The notes under the pieces: model-generated
What the model saw: only the letters and a program-made list of their open reading frames with translations
Database searches by the model: none
What the model was told of the DNA's origin: nothing
Part shown: one piece after another, positions 20,560 to 31,229 of the stretch
Numbering within the stretch: position 1 is the first letter of the stretch
Layout: each line of letters starts with the position of its first letter
Program-made: the position numbers and the translations under genes
Source of the DNA: Diploptera punctata
Lineage: Eukaryota; Arthropoda; Insecta; Blattodea; Blaberidae
Assembly (NCBI GenBank): GCA_030220185.1
Contig: JASPKZ010007546.1
Span: 577,501-641,500, forward strand
Direction of reading: 5' to 3'
Length of the DNA stretch: 64,000 nucleotides

Positions 20560-20770
20560 ATGTCAATATCATCATTTCAGCAACTGTTGTGATGCAGGTA
20601 AGCCTAATGTAAGTCACTACAGTAGTAATTAGTAATGTTAGCACAGTAGGTAGTGCTCCGTACCAATGACTTTTCGGTCGTGTACGTGTAAATCTGGCGG
20701 AAGGCGCGCCAATACTCACCAAGTTCAAGGCCGCCGCGGAACGGTCCGGCCGAGCTACGAACGCATTGTA
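20364..20770. mobile_element. foldback element with 133 bp arms
   Basis: Arms 20364-20496 and 20638-20770 are inverted repeats, beginning TACAATGCGTTCGTA and including GGCGCGCCTTCCGCCAGA, TCATTGGTACGGAGCACTA. The 141 bp spacer carries (ATT)n (20498-20556). GC-rich arms contrast with the AT-rich surroundings. No obvious target duplication and no ORF. The long asparagine/leucine frames here are microsatellite translations. Confidence 0.85.
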
Positions 20771-20779
20771 GCATGGAAA

Positions 20780-21075
20780 TAGTAGTAGACCTAACATTTA
20801 TTTAAATAAACTCTAACAAATCCTATCATTAAGGTTGCAATTAAAATATGTGCCTGAATGGACAGCCAATTTTTGGTCAGTCTCTTCGTATTTCAGGGTA
20901 AAAATTCTTTCTTGTGTCGTAAATCTACGGGACTCACGGCTTTACTCCTTTTCCGAAGAAAGCCATACTCATAAATGTCCATTGTCCTTGGCCGGGGTTT
21001 AATCCGCGAACCTCCGAATCAGGGGCGGAATAGTAATCCATCAGACCGAGCAGGAGGTATAGGCCTACATATTTT
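20780..21075 (-). mobile_element. SINE-B (tRNA-derived), decayed
   Basis: On the minus strand GGTTCGCGGATTAAACCCCGG is a decayed box B, followed by GGACATTTATGAG and a body with GTAGATTTACGACACAAG. The same body (TTTACGACACGAAAAGAACC) occurs in plus orientation near 58050. Confidence 0.5.
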
Positions 21076-21429
21076 TTTTGTAACAACATATATTTTTACT
21101 TCATTTTTAATAGGCCTATACGTTTTATATTTAATTCCAATAACAAACACTGCTAATGAAATTCCTATATAAGATCGTGCGCAAGAATTAATTAAATAGG
21201 TTTCCCTTGAAATGTTGTAGAAACATATTGATTAGATCGTAATAAAACATGAATATTAAACATTACCTTAACATTAACGATATAGAGGATTTCATATATT
21301 CTCAAATAATATATCCATTTTATGTTAATAGTTTTTTTAATAAAAAAAATGGGATGTGGACTTTCACCGGTGTTTTTCATTATATACATGAATAAAAATT
21401 AATAAATGAATGGAGGAAAACACAACGAG

Positions 21430-22205
21430 GAAATATACCCATCAATAGGAACCTCAAACTCGATGCTTATTCTTTTTGCAGACGATTTAGCTCTTCTGGC
21501 ACTTTCCGAAAATGATTTGCAACGATCAATTTATAATTTACAAAAAAATAGGTGCCAAATTTAATATGGAAATATCAATTAACCAACTAAAATTATGGCA
21601 TTTCATGGGAAGGACCCCATACAAAGTAAAATCTGTCTCCAGAATAACATTTTAGAGAGATCTAATCAATTTAAATATCTTGGATATTATCTCTCTATCT
21701 GGGATGAAAAGGATATCCCTGAAAAAGTTACTAGTTATAATAAAAGTTTAGGAATTATTAATCAAGTTATGAAACCATCCCTTGTACAAAAAAACACCAG
21801 ATTACGTTTATATAACACTTTGGCTAGACCAGTGTTGACCTATGGTAGTGAAGCATGGACACTAGGAAAAACAACATGAAAGCAGAATAACGGCTTGTGA
21901 AATGAGATTCCATGCGCAGAACAGCGGGTTACACCAGATGGGATCGGAAAAGGAACACCGATATCTTAAAAGAATTGAAGACTACGCCAATTTTGGAATA
22001 TATTAAACAGTACCAACTAAATTGGAAACACCATCTTGAAAGAATGAGTTCAAATCGGATCCCCAAAGCTGTCTAAAATATTATATACCAAGAGGACGAA
22101 GATCACTGTGCCGTCCTATGAAACGCTGGCGGGAAAATTTTCTATAGGATCGTAACAGGCCTTGGCCTAATACTTGGAAGGAAGAAGAAGAAGAAGAAGT
22201 TTTTT
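21430..22205 (+). pseudogene. GAA-tailed LINE (LINE-G), 3' half of reverse transcriptase ORF
   Basis: The catalytic block reads LFADDLALLALSENDLQ near 21470-21525. Then come MAFHGKDPI and NQFKYLGYYLS, MKPSLVQKNTRLRLYNTLARPVLTYGSEAWTLGK (split here for length: thumb region near 21770-21870), and a broken GHL/RM region. The tail is (GAA)n at 22184-22200 after CTTGGCCTAATACTTGGAAG. Close relatives: 61860-62640 (-) and the tail fragment 47811-47919. Frame breaks near 21560 and 21880 inactivate it. Confidence 0.8.
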
Positions 22206-22469
22206 TAATACATATTATATAACGTACTGTGTGTTACGTAATGTATTATAAAGAATAGAAGCAATTTTCACCGATAAAATTTCATTGGTTTTATGGAGAA
22301 GATGACTGACTGTATGTAAAGATTTCAAGAAACTTAGTCCTTATTCGAGAGTAATTTAATGTCGATAACAGGTATTTTAATACATATGTGAGCAATGTTA
22401 TGAAATAGAATGAAAAAATACAATCACAGTTTAATGTACTTTGAAGTTTTATATATCTTGTAAATCATG

Positions 22470-22645
22470 TAAAGGGGTAGCGTCTATAACTCGTATGCAG
22501 CGAGCCCGCGTTCGATCCCCTGTCGGGACAATTTTCCTGAGTGATGTTCTTTTTCGGGGATTTTTCCACACTTGTAATACAAATGTTAGGAAATGTTTAG
22601 ATCCAAAAGGTCTCCGAACATCATCTGATCATCATAATCTTCGTT
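22470..22645 (+). mobile_element. SINE-A, decayed
   Basis: GTAGCGTCTATAACTCGTAT, GCGTTCGATCCCCTGTCGGG (box B) and GATTTTTCCACACTTGTAA match SINE-A; the tail is truncated after CATCATCTGATCATCAT. Confidence 0.7.
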
Positions 22646-22661
22646 ATTTTATTCGCCATGT

Positions 22662-22995
22662 TTAATAGGACTTTATTTATTGGACTAAAAGTAAGATGCA
22701 TACAATGTTATTTACAAATATGACTCGCACAGGCAGTAAGCCGTACTTTACAATAGAGTAATGTTTGGTAATAATATAACGTAAAACAAAAAAGAAAACA
22801 ATAATATTATAATTAGATAATAATACAATAACATTATACATTAATTATGTAGAAATATTAAGAATTAATTGTATTGCATTTTGTAACATATTTATTTATG
22901 CATGAATGAGCGTTGTTCTTATTTTCCGCGTTTTGTCCAGAAATTTACCCAAGTTTATCCAATTTTCTGGATGTACCATTAACTCTTTCACGATT
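22662..22995 (-). mobile_element. LINE 3' end (TAC-tailed family)
   Basis: The same 3' region as 885-1505 without the tandem repeats: PENWINLGKFLDKTRKIRTT on the minus strand ending near 22870, then a 3'UTR to GACTTTATTTATTGGAC. It lacks a clear (TAG)n run at the edge. Confidence 0.75.
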
Positions 22996-23002
22996 TGAAT
23001 GA

Positions 23003-23004
<2 letters not shown>

Positions 23005-23081
<77 letters not shown>

Positions 23082-23312
23082 GTGTGTTTCGTCTTAATGT
23101 TGTGTTGTCTCGGAGAAGGCCCTGACATTGAGCTGATCACTCATTCGTGGAGGCTATCCTTGTTCATGTGTGGTCAAAAAAAATACGTACTTGGTCCATA
23201 ATTAAAATCCCTCTCCCGACAGGTCATGTCACTATGAGACCCGGGTGGCGTGTGACTGGTAAAAGTACCTATAAGGTGAGAGGTTAAACAGCGTTAATGG
23301 AATGAGTAACGT
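23005..23312 (-). repeat. family E repeat with (GT)n end, copy 2
   Basis: (GT)n at 23005-23078, then CTGACATTGAGCTGATCACT, CCTCTCCCGACAGGTC and GAGACCCGGGTGGC. Homologous to 10869-11145 over about 230 bp. Confidence 0.65.
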
Positions 23313-23851
23313 AAAATTCCTAAATACTTTAGCCATATTTATTGTCGATGCTTTCTCTGTATTGACACACTTGCATCTGGGTTTTACATTGAAGAAGTTG
23401 GTGAATTACTCCATGCTGTAGGAACTCTACCAGTGTTTAGGTTTAATTGTGAGGATGAGGTAACACACGATATTTAACAGTGAATACCGCAGCATGATGA
23501 TCCAAAGCCTTAACACTTATCTGGCAAACCAATATTAAATTGCAGAGTATGGTGCCGCAGATCACGCATACTTATGTGAAACAGCCAATATTCTTGAACA
23601 TCCTCTCGAAGTCAGTTGGATGTGTTTTATCAGTCTGATATATACAGGATGTTTCAAAAAAACACCGGCAACGGAGGTGTGGTAGTATATTGAGATATGT
23701 TGATCACTTTTAATAAGGTATCAAAATCCGGAAATTATGTTTTTTCTCACTATTACTGGTTAATTATGTCGCAAGATTAGTATTAGTTTGGAACATTTGC
23801 AGACTCATTACCTGACAACACCTCACCTGTGATACGTAGCTTCGCAACGGA

Positions 23852-24196
23852 ATGTGGCTGCAACATGACGGAGCTTCAGCTCACTTCGATGCCAACGTGA
23901 CGAGACATTTGGATACCACGTATCCAGGTCGATGGATTGGCAGAGGGGGATCAGTTCCGTGGTGTCCGAGATCACCTGATCTTAACCCTCCCAATTACTT
24001 TTTGTGGGGCGACATGAAACGATCTGTTTATCAGACTCCAGTAGAATCACGTATGGATCGTATAGCCCAAATCCACGCTGCTGCAGAAATAATTCAAATG
24101 AGGTCAGGCGTATTTGCACGTGTGTGCAAATCACTACACCGCCGATGTACGCTCTGTAATGAGATGGGAGGTGGATATTTTGAAAACTTCATGTGA
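23852..24196 (+). pseudogene. mariner-type transposase, C-terminal third
   Basis: A 114-residue frame carries the second and third catalytic aspartates of the IS630-Tc1-mariner superfamily. HDGASAH is near residue 6 and SPDLNPPNYFLWG near residue 42, with 36 residues between the two aspartates. GRWIGRGG lies between them. The first aspartate and the DNA-binding domains are missing (internal deletion between about 23780 and 23850). The frame ends at FENFM, close to the family's normal C-terminus. Confidence 0.85.
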
Positions 24197-24333
24197 CTGT
24201 GACAGTATTGTCAAGTATTGAGTCATGAAATCCAAATAACGGAACTCGTAAGAAGTTAGCTACTCATAGTGTGAAAACGCATCGTTTCCGGACATAGGTA
24301 CCTTATTAAAAAATGATCAACATATCTCAATAT

Positions 24334-24641
24334 GTCCACCGCTGTGGTCTCGAGGTAGCGTGCTGCCTTGTCACGCAATGGGCCCGGGTTCGATTCCCGG
24401 TCGGGGCAGTTTTTCTGGGTGAAGTTTTTATCGGGATCTCCGAAATCATATGGCCGTCATCACCATCATCATCCTTATCATTATCATCATCATCATCATC
24501 ATCATCCTTCATTCTTCACCGGTGTGAAAAGCAACGGGAAGCTACCACACCTACAATTCCCTAGTAAACCTGCAAAGCATAGCATGAAAATGCTATGATT
24601 ACAGTGAAAGACCTGCCATCGGGCAGAATTACTATGGATGG
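24334..24641 (+). mobile_element. SINE-A, short-tail form, inserted in mariner terminal repeat
   Basis: The head CCACCGCTGTGGTCTCGAGG and box B GGTTCGATTCCCGGTCGG are intact. The 3' part differs from the long form, with CACCGGTGTGAAAAGCAACG and CCTAGTAAACCTGCAAAGC, and is shared with 54136-54480. The 12 bp duplication ATATCTCAATAT occurs at 24322-24333 and 24642-24653. Confidence 0.9.
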
Positions 24642-24784
24642 ATATCTCAATATCTCGATACTTTTTGCAACACCCTGTTTATATATATATATATATATGT
24701 GTGTATATATATATATATTATTTTTATAAATGTGTATATAATCAAATATTCAAAACGTTTAATTAAAAACTTTAGAAAGTACCA

Positions 24785-25052
24785 GATAAAATAAGAACAT
24801 TTAAGTCTCGTAGGTTGCGACGGGTAGGACATATGGTGCGAATGGGGAATGAAAGAGGGTTATGGAAGCTTTTTGTAGGAAAACGCTAGGGAAAATTTCC
24901 AGTTGGTAGACCAAGAATGATTTGAGGAAAGTAGATGATACAGAAGATTATTGGAAAACATTTGCTTAGGATAGAGATGTATGGAGAGCTAATCTCCGCA
25001 GGCCATGAACCTACGAGTATGTTAGTGCCAATTAGTTAGTTAGTTAGAAACT
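24785..25052 (+). pseudogene. LINE-R 3' end
   Basis: TTAAGTCTCGTAGGTTGCGA, GGGTAGGACATATGGTGCGA and GATGTATGGAGAGCTAATCT match the RTE-like family end. The 3' terminus is GAACCTACGAGTATGTTAG followed by (TTAG)n, the family tail. Heavily mutated. Confidence 0.7.
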
Positions 25053-25794
25053 ATTCACGAAAATAACATGAATTCCTAAAATCAAGCTAGTGATAGTGTT
25101 TAAAACTACTTAGTCTGCCTGAATTCGTGGGGCTGTCATGTCCTGGATTTGTTTATTTTACACGCTGTGTAAACCAAGTCAGTGCCCTGAATTGTAGGAA
25201 CGAGAAGCAATATTGTTCTGTACTTGAATCTCCCTCATTCTTTGTTAAAGGTGGGATGGGGTTTAAGGAAGTTATTCTAACTTGGAACTCACTTTCCCAT
25301 CCCCTCAACATCCATTTATCAGTGCGCTGCAACATGCTTCCCACTGAACTGAAATTTAGATTAGTTTTACTAAAAAATTAATATAAATGTCTCCTCACTT
25401 ATCTTAAACCATTGATCTGAATTGAGACTTATATCATTTGACTTGGCATTCATTTGAAAACACGTTCAGAATTTGATCTCCTGTTTATCATTTAGTTTCC
25501 AGTTTAGCAAGTTCGATACCGGCCAAGATGAATTCAATTTTATGGATGAGGGTGTTTTGATAAAATATTCGGACATAAACTCTATCTCGTAAAATATCTC
25601 TACGTTGTCTTATATCGCATACAAAGTGATGTATATCTCCAAAAAATGTGGAGAGTGTTGCACACATCAATCTAATGCCCAAAATCTGAATTTTATGTTG
25701 TTGATGTCCATTGAAAAACATTCGAACACAAAATTCACCATTTGGTGTAATGTAAGATTAGAAAAATAAAATTTGTCTCAACAGCAGTTCTACT
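25053..25794. other. unassigned stretch
   Basis: No recognised feature; open frames up to 84 codons have no recognisable motifs. Confidence 0.5.
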
Positions 25795-26455
25795 TACCCT
25801 TGATTTTTCAGTTTATTGTTGTAAACTAAAGCTCTTATTCTGTATTAATATCATTTTTTTATCACTTAAACTTTTCCAAACAATTTTTATAACATTATTT
25901 GACAAATTTTAAGTATTTATTTAAATATGCAAAACATTAACATTATGACACTGTTAGACAATATTGTGATGCTGACTGCTATTTTCTCCACAGAGTATAT
26001 TACTTAGTCTATGATTTGTTTCTCTCTTCTTCCAATATTACTCCCAGCGATAACCTACTAACAACCCACTGGTAAGTTATCGCTAGTTTGGATTATCGCT
26101 GGTTGGAACGACGTTAGGAAGTGTTAAGTAAGTGTACACCCATTTTTAATAAACGTTTGGTAATTGGAATATTATTAGTATATTTCTTTAAAATAGATTT
26201 GGGAATTTATTGCAAAGATTGGTCATTTAATTTTCACAGCGACGTGCTACCATATAGCATAAGCTGTAAAAACTTTAATACGATATCGGTAATAATCCAT
26301 ATGTGGCGAGCAGCGATAACCCACTAGGCAAGGATGATCATCTATATGTGGCCAGTGGGTTATCGCTGACTCTAGAAACTCTAGCGAATGCGCACTGTTA
26401 TTCTATAGGACTTAGAAAATATAAGAAAGTATATTGGGTAAGTTAAATTACTGTT
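25795..26455 (+). repeat. family D repeat (GCGATAACCCAC motifs), copy 1
   Basis: Shared with 28900-29350: TACTTACCCTTGATTTTTCA, TATTTTCTCCACAGAGTATA, and a downstream GCGCACTGTTATTCTATAGG block. Between these lie several direct and inverted copies of AGCGATAACCCACT. A third related region is 59900-60480. No ORF. Class unknown. Confidence 0.65.
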
Positions 26456-26458
26456 TCG

Positions 26459-26815
26459 TCCCGCGCCGTAGCCGAGCGGTTAAGGTAGGAAGCCTTGGCG
26501 TAGAGCTACGGGACTTGCGCTGGTTCGAGTCTCCATGGGGGAAGAAATTTTCTCATGGTATTTCGGCCAGTATGGGACCGGTGCCCACCCAGCATCGTGA
26601 GGCAATTGGGTAGCTACAATAAGTAGCGGCTCCAGGTTGAGGAACCAGCTGTAACGGCTGGGGGACTCGACATGCTAACCACATGTCACCCCTACACTGG
26701 CTGTTGATCATCTACCACTGTGATTGACACATGTGGATGTGAAGGGCCAGCAGCCGGCTGGTAAAAGGGCAACCGCTGAAAAGTGGAAAGACCCTCAATC
26801 GGAAATTACTGTTTC
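26459..26815 (+). mobile_element. SINE-C (tRNA-derived)
   Basis: CGCCGTAGCCGAGCGGTTAA is a clear box A and GCTGGTTCGAGTCTCC a box B, about 50 nt apart. The body GGGACCGGTGCCCACCCAGC and ending AAAGACCCTCAATCGG follow, about 350 bp in total. Only one copy was seen here. A Ser/Leu-type tRNA origin is suggested by the box-A context. Confidence 0.75.
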
Positions 26816-26935
26816 TCCTAAAATTTGATTTTAATTTGCTCGATGAGATGTACTACGTCTTTAGATAATGCTTAGAGCCTAAACTCGAGAATTGTTGTTC
26901 AAATCCTAATTTAGCCGCATATTTGTTTTTAAATA
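26816..26935 (+). repeat. possible degenerate tRNA-like unit
   Basis: GTTGTTCAAATCCTAATTTA recalls a decayed T arm and 3' acceptor of the tRNA-like family, followed by TTTGTTTTTAAATA. Weak. Confidence 0.25.
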
Positions 26936-27344
26936 TACACACATTAATGCAGTAAATATACCGATTGCTATATGAAAATAATAACCACTAATATCTTTAA
27001 TCTATACACATTCAGTCGTAGATCAACATCATATACAAGTATTTCATGTCTGAAATATCATAACTGCATATATTTAATTTTTATTTGCTGTTACAAAAAA
27101 ATATATAATTTTATACTTTTTGTACTCTTTATAAAATTTCTCAGCGCTTTTGCAATTAGCTTCAAATAGCAACTTTAACGACTTGAGATATTAAAGAGCA
27201 TTGTTAAATAATTACATAGTACGTCCTCACTTATTTTACTAGCCAATTCAGTAAGAATACAGTCAGTGTGTTGATTGTATGTAGGCCCCTATGTGTATGA
27301 ATTAAAGAGAAAGGGACAGTGAGAGATAAAAATGATGCATTTTC
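26936..27344. other. unassigned AT-rich stretch
   Basis: No recognised feature. Confidence 0.5.
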
Positions 27345-28150
27345 TCACTAACTCACGGCCTCAATCGAACCCGGATTTCATGACCGCGCGGACATAATCT
27401 TTCCATATTTCCCTATCTGCAGCTATTTTGCACTTATTCCCTGTGTAATTCACCTCCCTTTAATTGTGATTAATGCTATTTGTGTATCTCAATCTTCCCT
27501 ACTTACTCTTCTTTCAAGAAGTTTCCATACCCCCCTTTCTTTCCCCCATTCGTGTCACGTATAGAGACTTACCTGTTCTTATCATACGGTAGGCAATGAA
27601 AACCTCGTAACTCCAGTGATTGAAAACTCCAGTAGCCAGCACAGAAATATGTGATGCGTAACCTGTTGAGAACACGGACTTCAATTTTATTAATAACTTG
27701 GCTTGTAATCTGTAGTAAAATATGTGGGAACTATTGCTGTATCAATTTTAATAATTATTTAAAGCAGTTGTTTGTTTTCTCCTGTAAAATTTACCAAAAT
27801 GGTGTTACGAGGTTTTCATTTCCCACCATCGATATCCAGTTTGACATAAAGATCATGGTGCTTACTCCCCATTCATCCGTCTGTCCTTCTGTCTTCGCCA
27901 CAAATTTTCCTATGCACTTTTATTCTCAAACACCCATAATCGTTTCTCTTCTTTTAAGGCAAGATATCATGTTTTATCTGGAAGAATCGCTGTTGTATAT
28001 ATTTTTAGTTTATCATGTTTGAGAGAATTTGAGATGACAAGACTTCTTGTGCAATGCATAAAAGCATGTGTTGACAAAGTTCAGCCTGTCTTCAATTTTT
28101 CTTTCATCTCATTCCTGTTTATTACTAACATTATAAATGTTTGAATTCTG
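27345..28150 (-). pseudogene. LINE-R copy, degraded, split by a MITE
   Basis: Minus-strand family blocks appear in order: 3'UTR TCATGACCGCGCGGACATAA, then TTCCATATTTCCCTATCTGC and GTGATTAATGCTATTTGTGT. After the insertion at 27592-27826, TTTTATTCTCAAACACCCAT and TGCAATGCATAAAAGCATG correspond to LINE-R coding sequence (compare 42628-42845). No open frame survives. Confidence 0.65.
27592..27826. mobile_element. MITE with ~22 bp terminal inverted repeats
   Basis: Left GGCAATGAAAACCTCGTAAC and right GTTACGAGGTTTTCATTTCC are inverted. The ~235 bp element interrupts LINE-R homology precisely, which defines its limits. No coding content; superfamily not identified. Confidence 0.75.
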
Positions 28151-28604
28151 TCTGTTTAGTGTTTTTTAAAGAGTTAAGTTACATTTATTATCAGTTGTGT
28201 GCAAACAACAGACTGTGTAGATATCATTCTTTTCTGTCTTCTTGAAAGTCCAGCTCGTGAGGGACAAAAAATGGATGTGAATTAATCTAGTCTCTAGATA
28301 CAAAATGTGGTCACCACAAATCCAATAGGTTACTGACTCACAATTTATCCTTGAAGACTAACACAACCTCAGTTCTTCTACAAGAACCGATCTTCTATAA
28401 ATAATACGTTTCACCAATCCTGATGACAACAGTTTTATTAATCATCTGGTCTCTTGCAGAAAATGAATGTGAACTTAATCAAGTTTTTGGTGTTATGAAA
28501 TTAGACATGTGGACTGTAATAAGTCAATAACATAATTTTTAAAAACGTAATAATGCAATTTGTTAAATAAACATTTCATTGGCTCAATTATAGAAACGTT
28601 TGGG

Positions 28605-28895
28605 ACATTCGAAACGAAATTTATGAGACGTACTGCAGGTTACTCAAGAACAGACCATAAAGGGAATTCTGAGAATCTCAAAGAATTACAAACAGAATGA
28701 GTAATGGAATATGTACAAAAATACAGAAACAACTGAAAATCTCACGTAAGAAGAATGAGCAAAACAAGAATAGCACGGCAAATCTTAAATTACCAGCCAC
28801 CAGACAAGAGATCTTTGGGCAGACCCTTCAAACGTTGGATTGAGACTGTAAGAGACCACTAGGTCTATCACATGAAAGGAAGAAGAAGAAGTATA
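28605..28895 (+). pseudogene. LINE-G 3' fragment with (GAA)n tail
   Basis: Codons read FMRRTAGYSRTDHKGN (family form MRRTAGYTxxDH), then a decayed RMSKTRIARQILNYQPP and GRPFKRWIET. It ends in GGAAGAAGAAGAAG. Homologous to 61896-62279 on the other strand. Confidence 0.7.
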
Positions 28896-28899
28896 GACA

Positions 28900-29350
28900 C
28901 ACTTACCCTTGGTTTTTCAGTTTAGTGTAGTGAATTATAACTCTTCTTCTGTATTTAGTAACATTTTTTAAATATTTAAAACAATTTTTATAACTTAATT
29001 TTAGAATTTTTAAGTATTTATTCAAATACACATATTGTGATGGTGACTTGCTATTTTCTCCAGAGAGTATATTGTGTAGTTGGAACTAGTGGGTTATCGA
29101 TGGTTGCGATTATTAAGGAGTGAAAGAAAGGATGTTTCATGGGATCCATCCTAGATTAGAGTAATTGAATTAGGTTAAGTATGAGTTAGTTAGTTAGCTT
29201 TTAGTTTCGTTACATTTTAAATGTGTCTAACATGCATAAAAAATCGATATGTGGTTCGATGGTGGGTTATCGCTGGCTCTATAAGCTCTGGCGCATGCGC
29301 ACAGTTGTTCTATAGGACTTTGAAAATATATCAGGTAAGTTAAAGTGGAC
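28900..29350 (+). repeat. family D repeat, copy 2
   Basis: ACTTACCCTTGGTTTTTCAG, TATTTTCTCCAGAGAGTATA, TGGTGGGTTATCGCTGGCTC, GCGCATGCGCACAGTTGTTC. It shares order and spacing with 25795-26455 but is shorter. Confidence 0.65.
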
Positions 29351-29745
29351 AATCCCCCACTTCACTTTCAAAATATAACTCTTCTTAACATTAACAAAGA
29401 ATTTCTTTCATACAAAATTCTTGAATATTTTCTTCTAAACAGGAATCAAAGCACTCTTATTTCAGTGTAAAATTACAAAGAGCTCCACACTTCTTACATA
29501 CTAGACTTCCTAACAGAGTCTAGTATATTTAACAACACAAGAAACACTTCGTGATATCCAAAAACTTACGGTGAAACGCCGTTACTAGAAACCAGCATTC
29601 TTTCCCATCTTGCAATTCAATATGTCTACTTGGAACATTTTTTAATAAAGATTTAGAATTATTTACAGCAATAGTAGACCAGCCAATCCTGAATCGAAAC
29701 GTGGACAGGCCTTGACACGGTGCTTGTAATTTGTAAGACATAAAC

Positions 29746-29757
29746 AAATGAAAGTGA
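29746..29757. repeat. target-site duplication, left
   Basis: AAATGAAAGTGA, repeated at 30160-30171. Confidence 0.85.
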
Positions 29758-29846
29758 AATTGTAGTTTTCACGGCAAGTGTCTTGATTCATATATTTTAT
29801 TTCTTTCGGGCTAAATGGCCGTGGTCTGGTTATATTAACACTCAAC

Positions 29847-29878
29847 GTTTCGTCTACTATTGCGGTAGACATCCTCAG
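29847..29878 (-). ncRNA. hammerhead-ribozyme-like core
   Basis: Minus strand: CTGAGGA (29878-29872), T, stem GTCTAC/GTAGAC of 6 bp with a 7 nt loop, GAAAC (29851-29847), GTT. All core positions CUGANGA...GAAA are kept. Confidence 0.6.
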
Positions 29879-30067
29879 GATATTATGTGTGGTTTATGAC
29901 CTGCTAACTCTTAAACTGTCGGCTGCAGACTGGCTGTACGTAGGAAATCGTGTCCTTATTCATAGTTGAGTCTTAACTAAATATAAATAAGGACACGATT
30001 TCCAACGCACAGCCAGTCTGCAGCCGACAGTTTAAGAGTTAGGATGTCATAAACCACACAGAATCTC

Positions 30068-30099
30068 CTGAATATGTCTATCACAGTAGTAGACGAAAC
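30068..30099 (+). ncRNA. degenerate hammerhead-like core
   Basis: CTGAATA (one core base changed from CUGANGA), then GTCTA/TAGAC stem and GAAAC at 30095-30099, GTC following. The total span is 32 nt, equal to the other three cores. Probably inactive. Confidence 0.5.
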
Positions 30100-30171
30100 G
30101 TCTCGAGTGTTAGTATAACCAGACCATGGCAATTTAGCCCGAAATACATAAAAGATATGAAATGAAAGTGA

Positions 30172-31229
30172 GCTCAAATATAGATAATAAATAATTTAAA
30201 CTATACTTTAAATAGTAAAAGGTGGCTTGCAAATTACAAATATCATCTCCCACAGATGGAGTAAGTAGCTGGCACTTACACCGTCACTTAATCATATTTT
30301 CCCTTATTTGCTTCTAATTAATATTAATTATACGTTTATTTATTTTTCTCAGTTCAAAATATTATTTGTCTATTCTATTTTATATATATATATATATATA
30401 CAAACGGAGGATATAATTTGACCTAAGTCTGGAGCTAAAATGTTTATGCTATATTTTTATCGTTTATTGTGGACTATAATTAAGTATGAAAGTTGAGATA
30501 GGTTTTGTGAACATTTATCGTAAACATACTGCACTCTAAGAAATATTTCATTAAATTCCACCATTACCCACATCATCCTTCTCACTGGCGTCCGAAAGGA
30601 AGAGTATGGAATCGATGTGCATATGTTCAAAATTGTTACTATAATGACATTAACACCTGTAATGTCTGAGTTAAGGTATGTAAGTAAAAACTGTCTGGCG
30701 CCGTTTGGAATATATATTTATTTTTGTGCTAGTAAGTTGGTTGCCCTTATTTCCTGAACTGTTATGACTTGATTACAGTTGTTTAAGAGGTTGAATATTT
30801 TAATAAATTGACTTGCGTGACTGTGTAGTTAGCTTCTTGAATATCACAATCTCAAACTTTTGAACTGTTTTATGCTAATATAACTCAATACCTAAACCTA
30901 CAATTTCGCATTTACTCTGACTTTAAAAATAGAATATTCTACTCTAAAAAGAAAACTGAAGCGAAATTTATTATAACACAAATTTAAGGCATTGAGTTAC
31001 CGCAAATCATATTTTAAAAATACGTGTTAACACTTTCTCGATAAATTAAACTGCATGGAAATTTACATAACCTAAAAATTGTTTCTAACGATAGAATACA
31101 GTGTTGCTAAAGCCATCTCCTCGATTTAATTTTGAATTGAATGCATATTGTATGACTTATAGAGTGAACTAAAATCGATATAAATAAAAACATAAGAGAA
31201 AAAGGCCATATACATATATATATATATAT
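30172..31229. other. unassigned AT-rich stretch
   Basis: No recognised gene or repeat apart from a short (TA)n at about 30382-30401. Confidence 0.5.

Larger units (their letters stand above)
23643..24681 (+). mobile_element. mariner-type element, internally deleted, with SINE in right terminal repeat
   Basis: The left end TACAGGATGTTTC and right end CACCCTGTTTA are inverted. The subterminal TATTGAGATATGTTGATCA (left) and TGATCAACATATCTCAATA (right) pair. Flanks are TA-rich. Removing the SINE (24334-24641) leaves about 0.72 kb, so most of the transposase is lost. Confidence 0.85.
29758..30159. mobile_element. short inverted-repeat element with hammerhead-like cores (non-autonomous Penelope-like)
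   Basis: A 402 bp insertion between 12 bp duplications. Arms of about 180 bp are inverted (left to about 29965, right from about 29990), meeting around a ~24 bp centre. Each arm has TCGGGCTAAAT near its outer edge and a hammerhead-like core. On the left edge the minus-strand 3' tail includes GCCGTGAAAA, like GCCGTGAAAGCC at the end of the large Penelope pair. No coding sequence. The same asymmetric layout (two inverted 3' ends, one terminal tail) is seen at 6029-9994. Confidence 0.8.

Noticed and set aside
20406..20797. Poly-Leu and poly-Asn open frames
   Set aside because: They arise from (ATT)n inside the foldback element.
25127..25381. 84-codon open frame with protein-like composition
   Set aside because: No motif, no start context evidence and no repeat or family match; likely chance.
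27651..28022. 123-codon plus frame
   Set aside because: It runs across a MITE boundary into antisense LINE-R sequence, so it cannot be a single gene.
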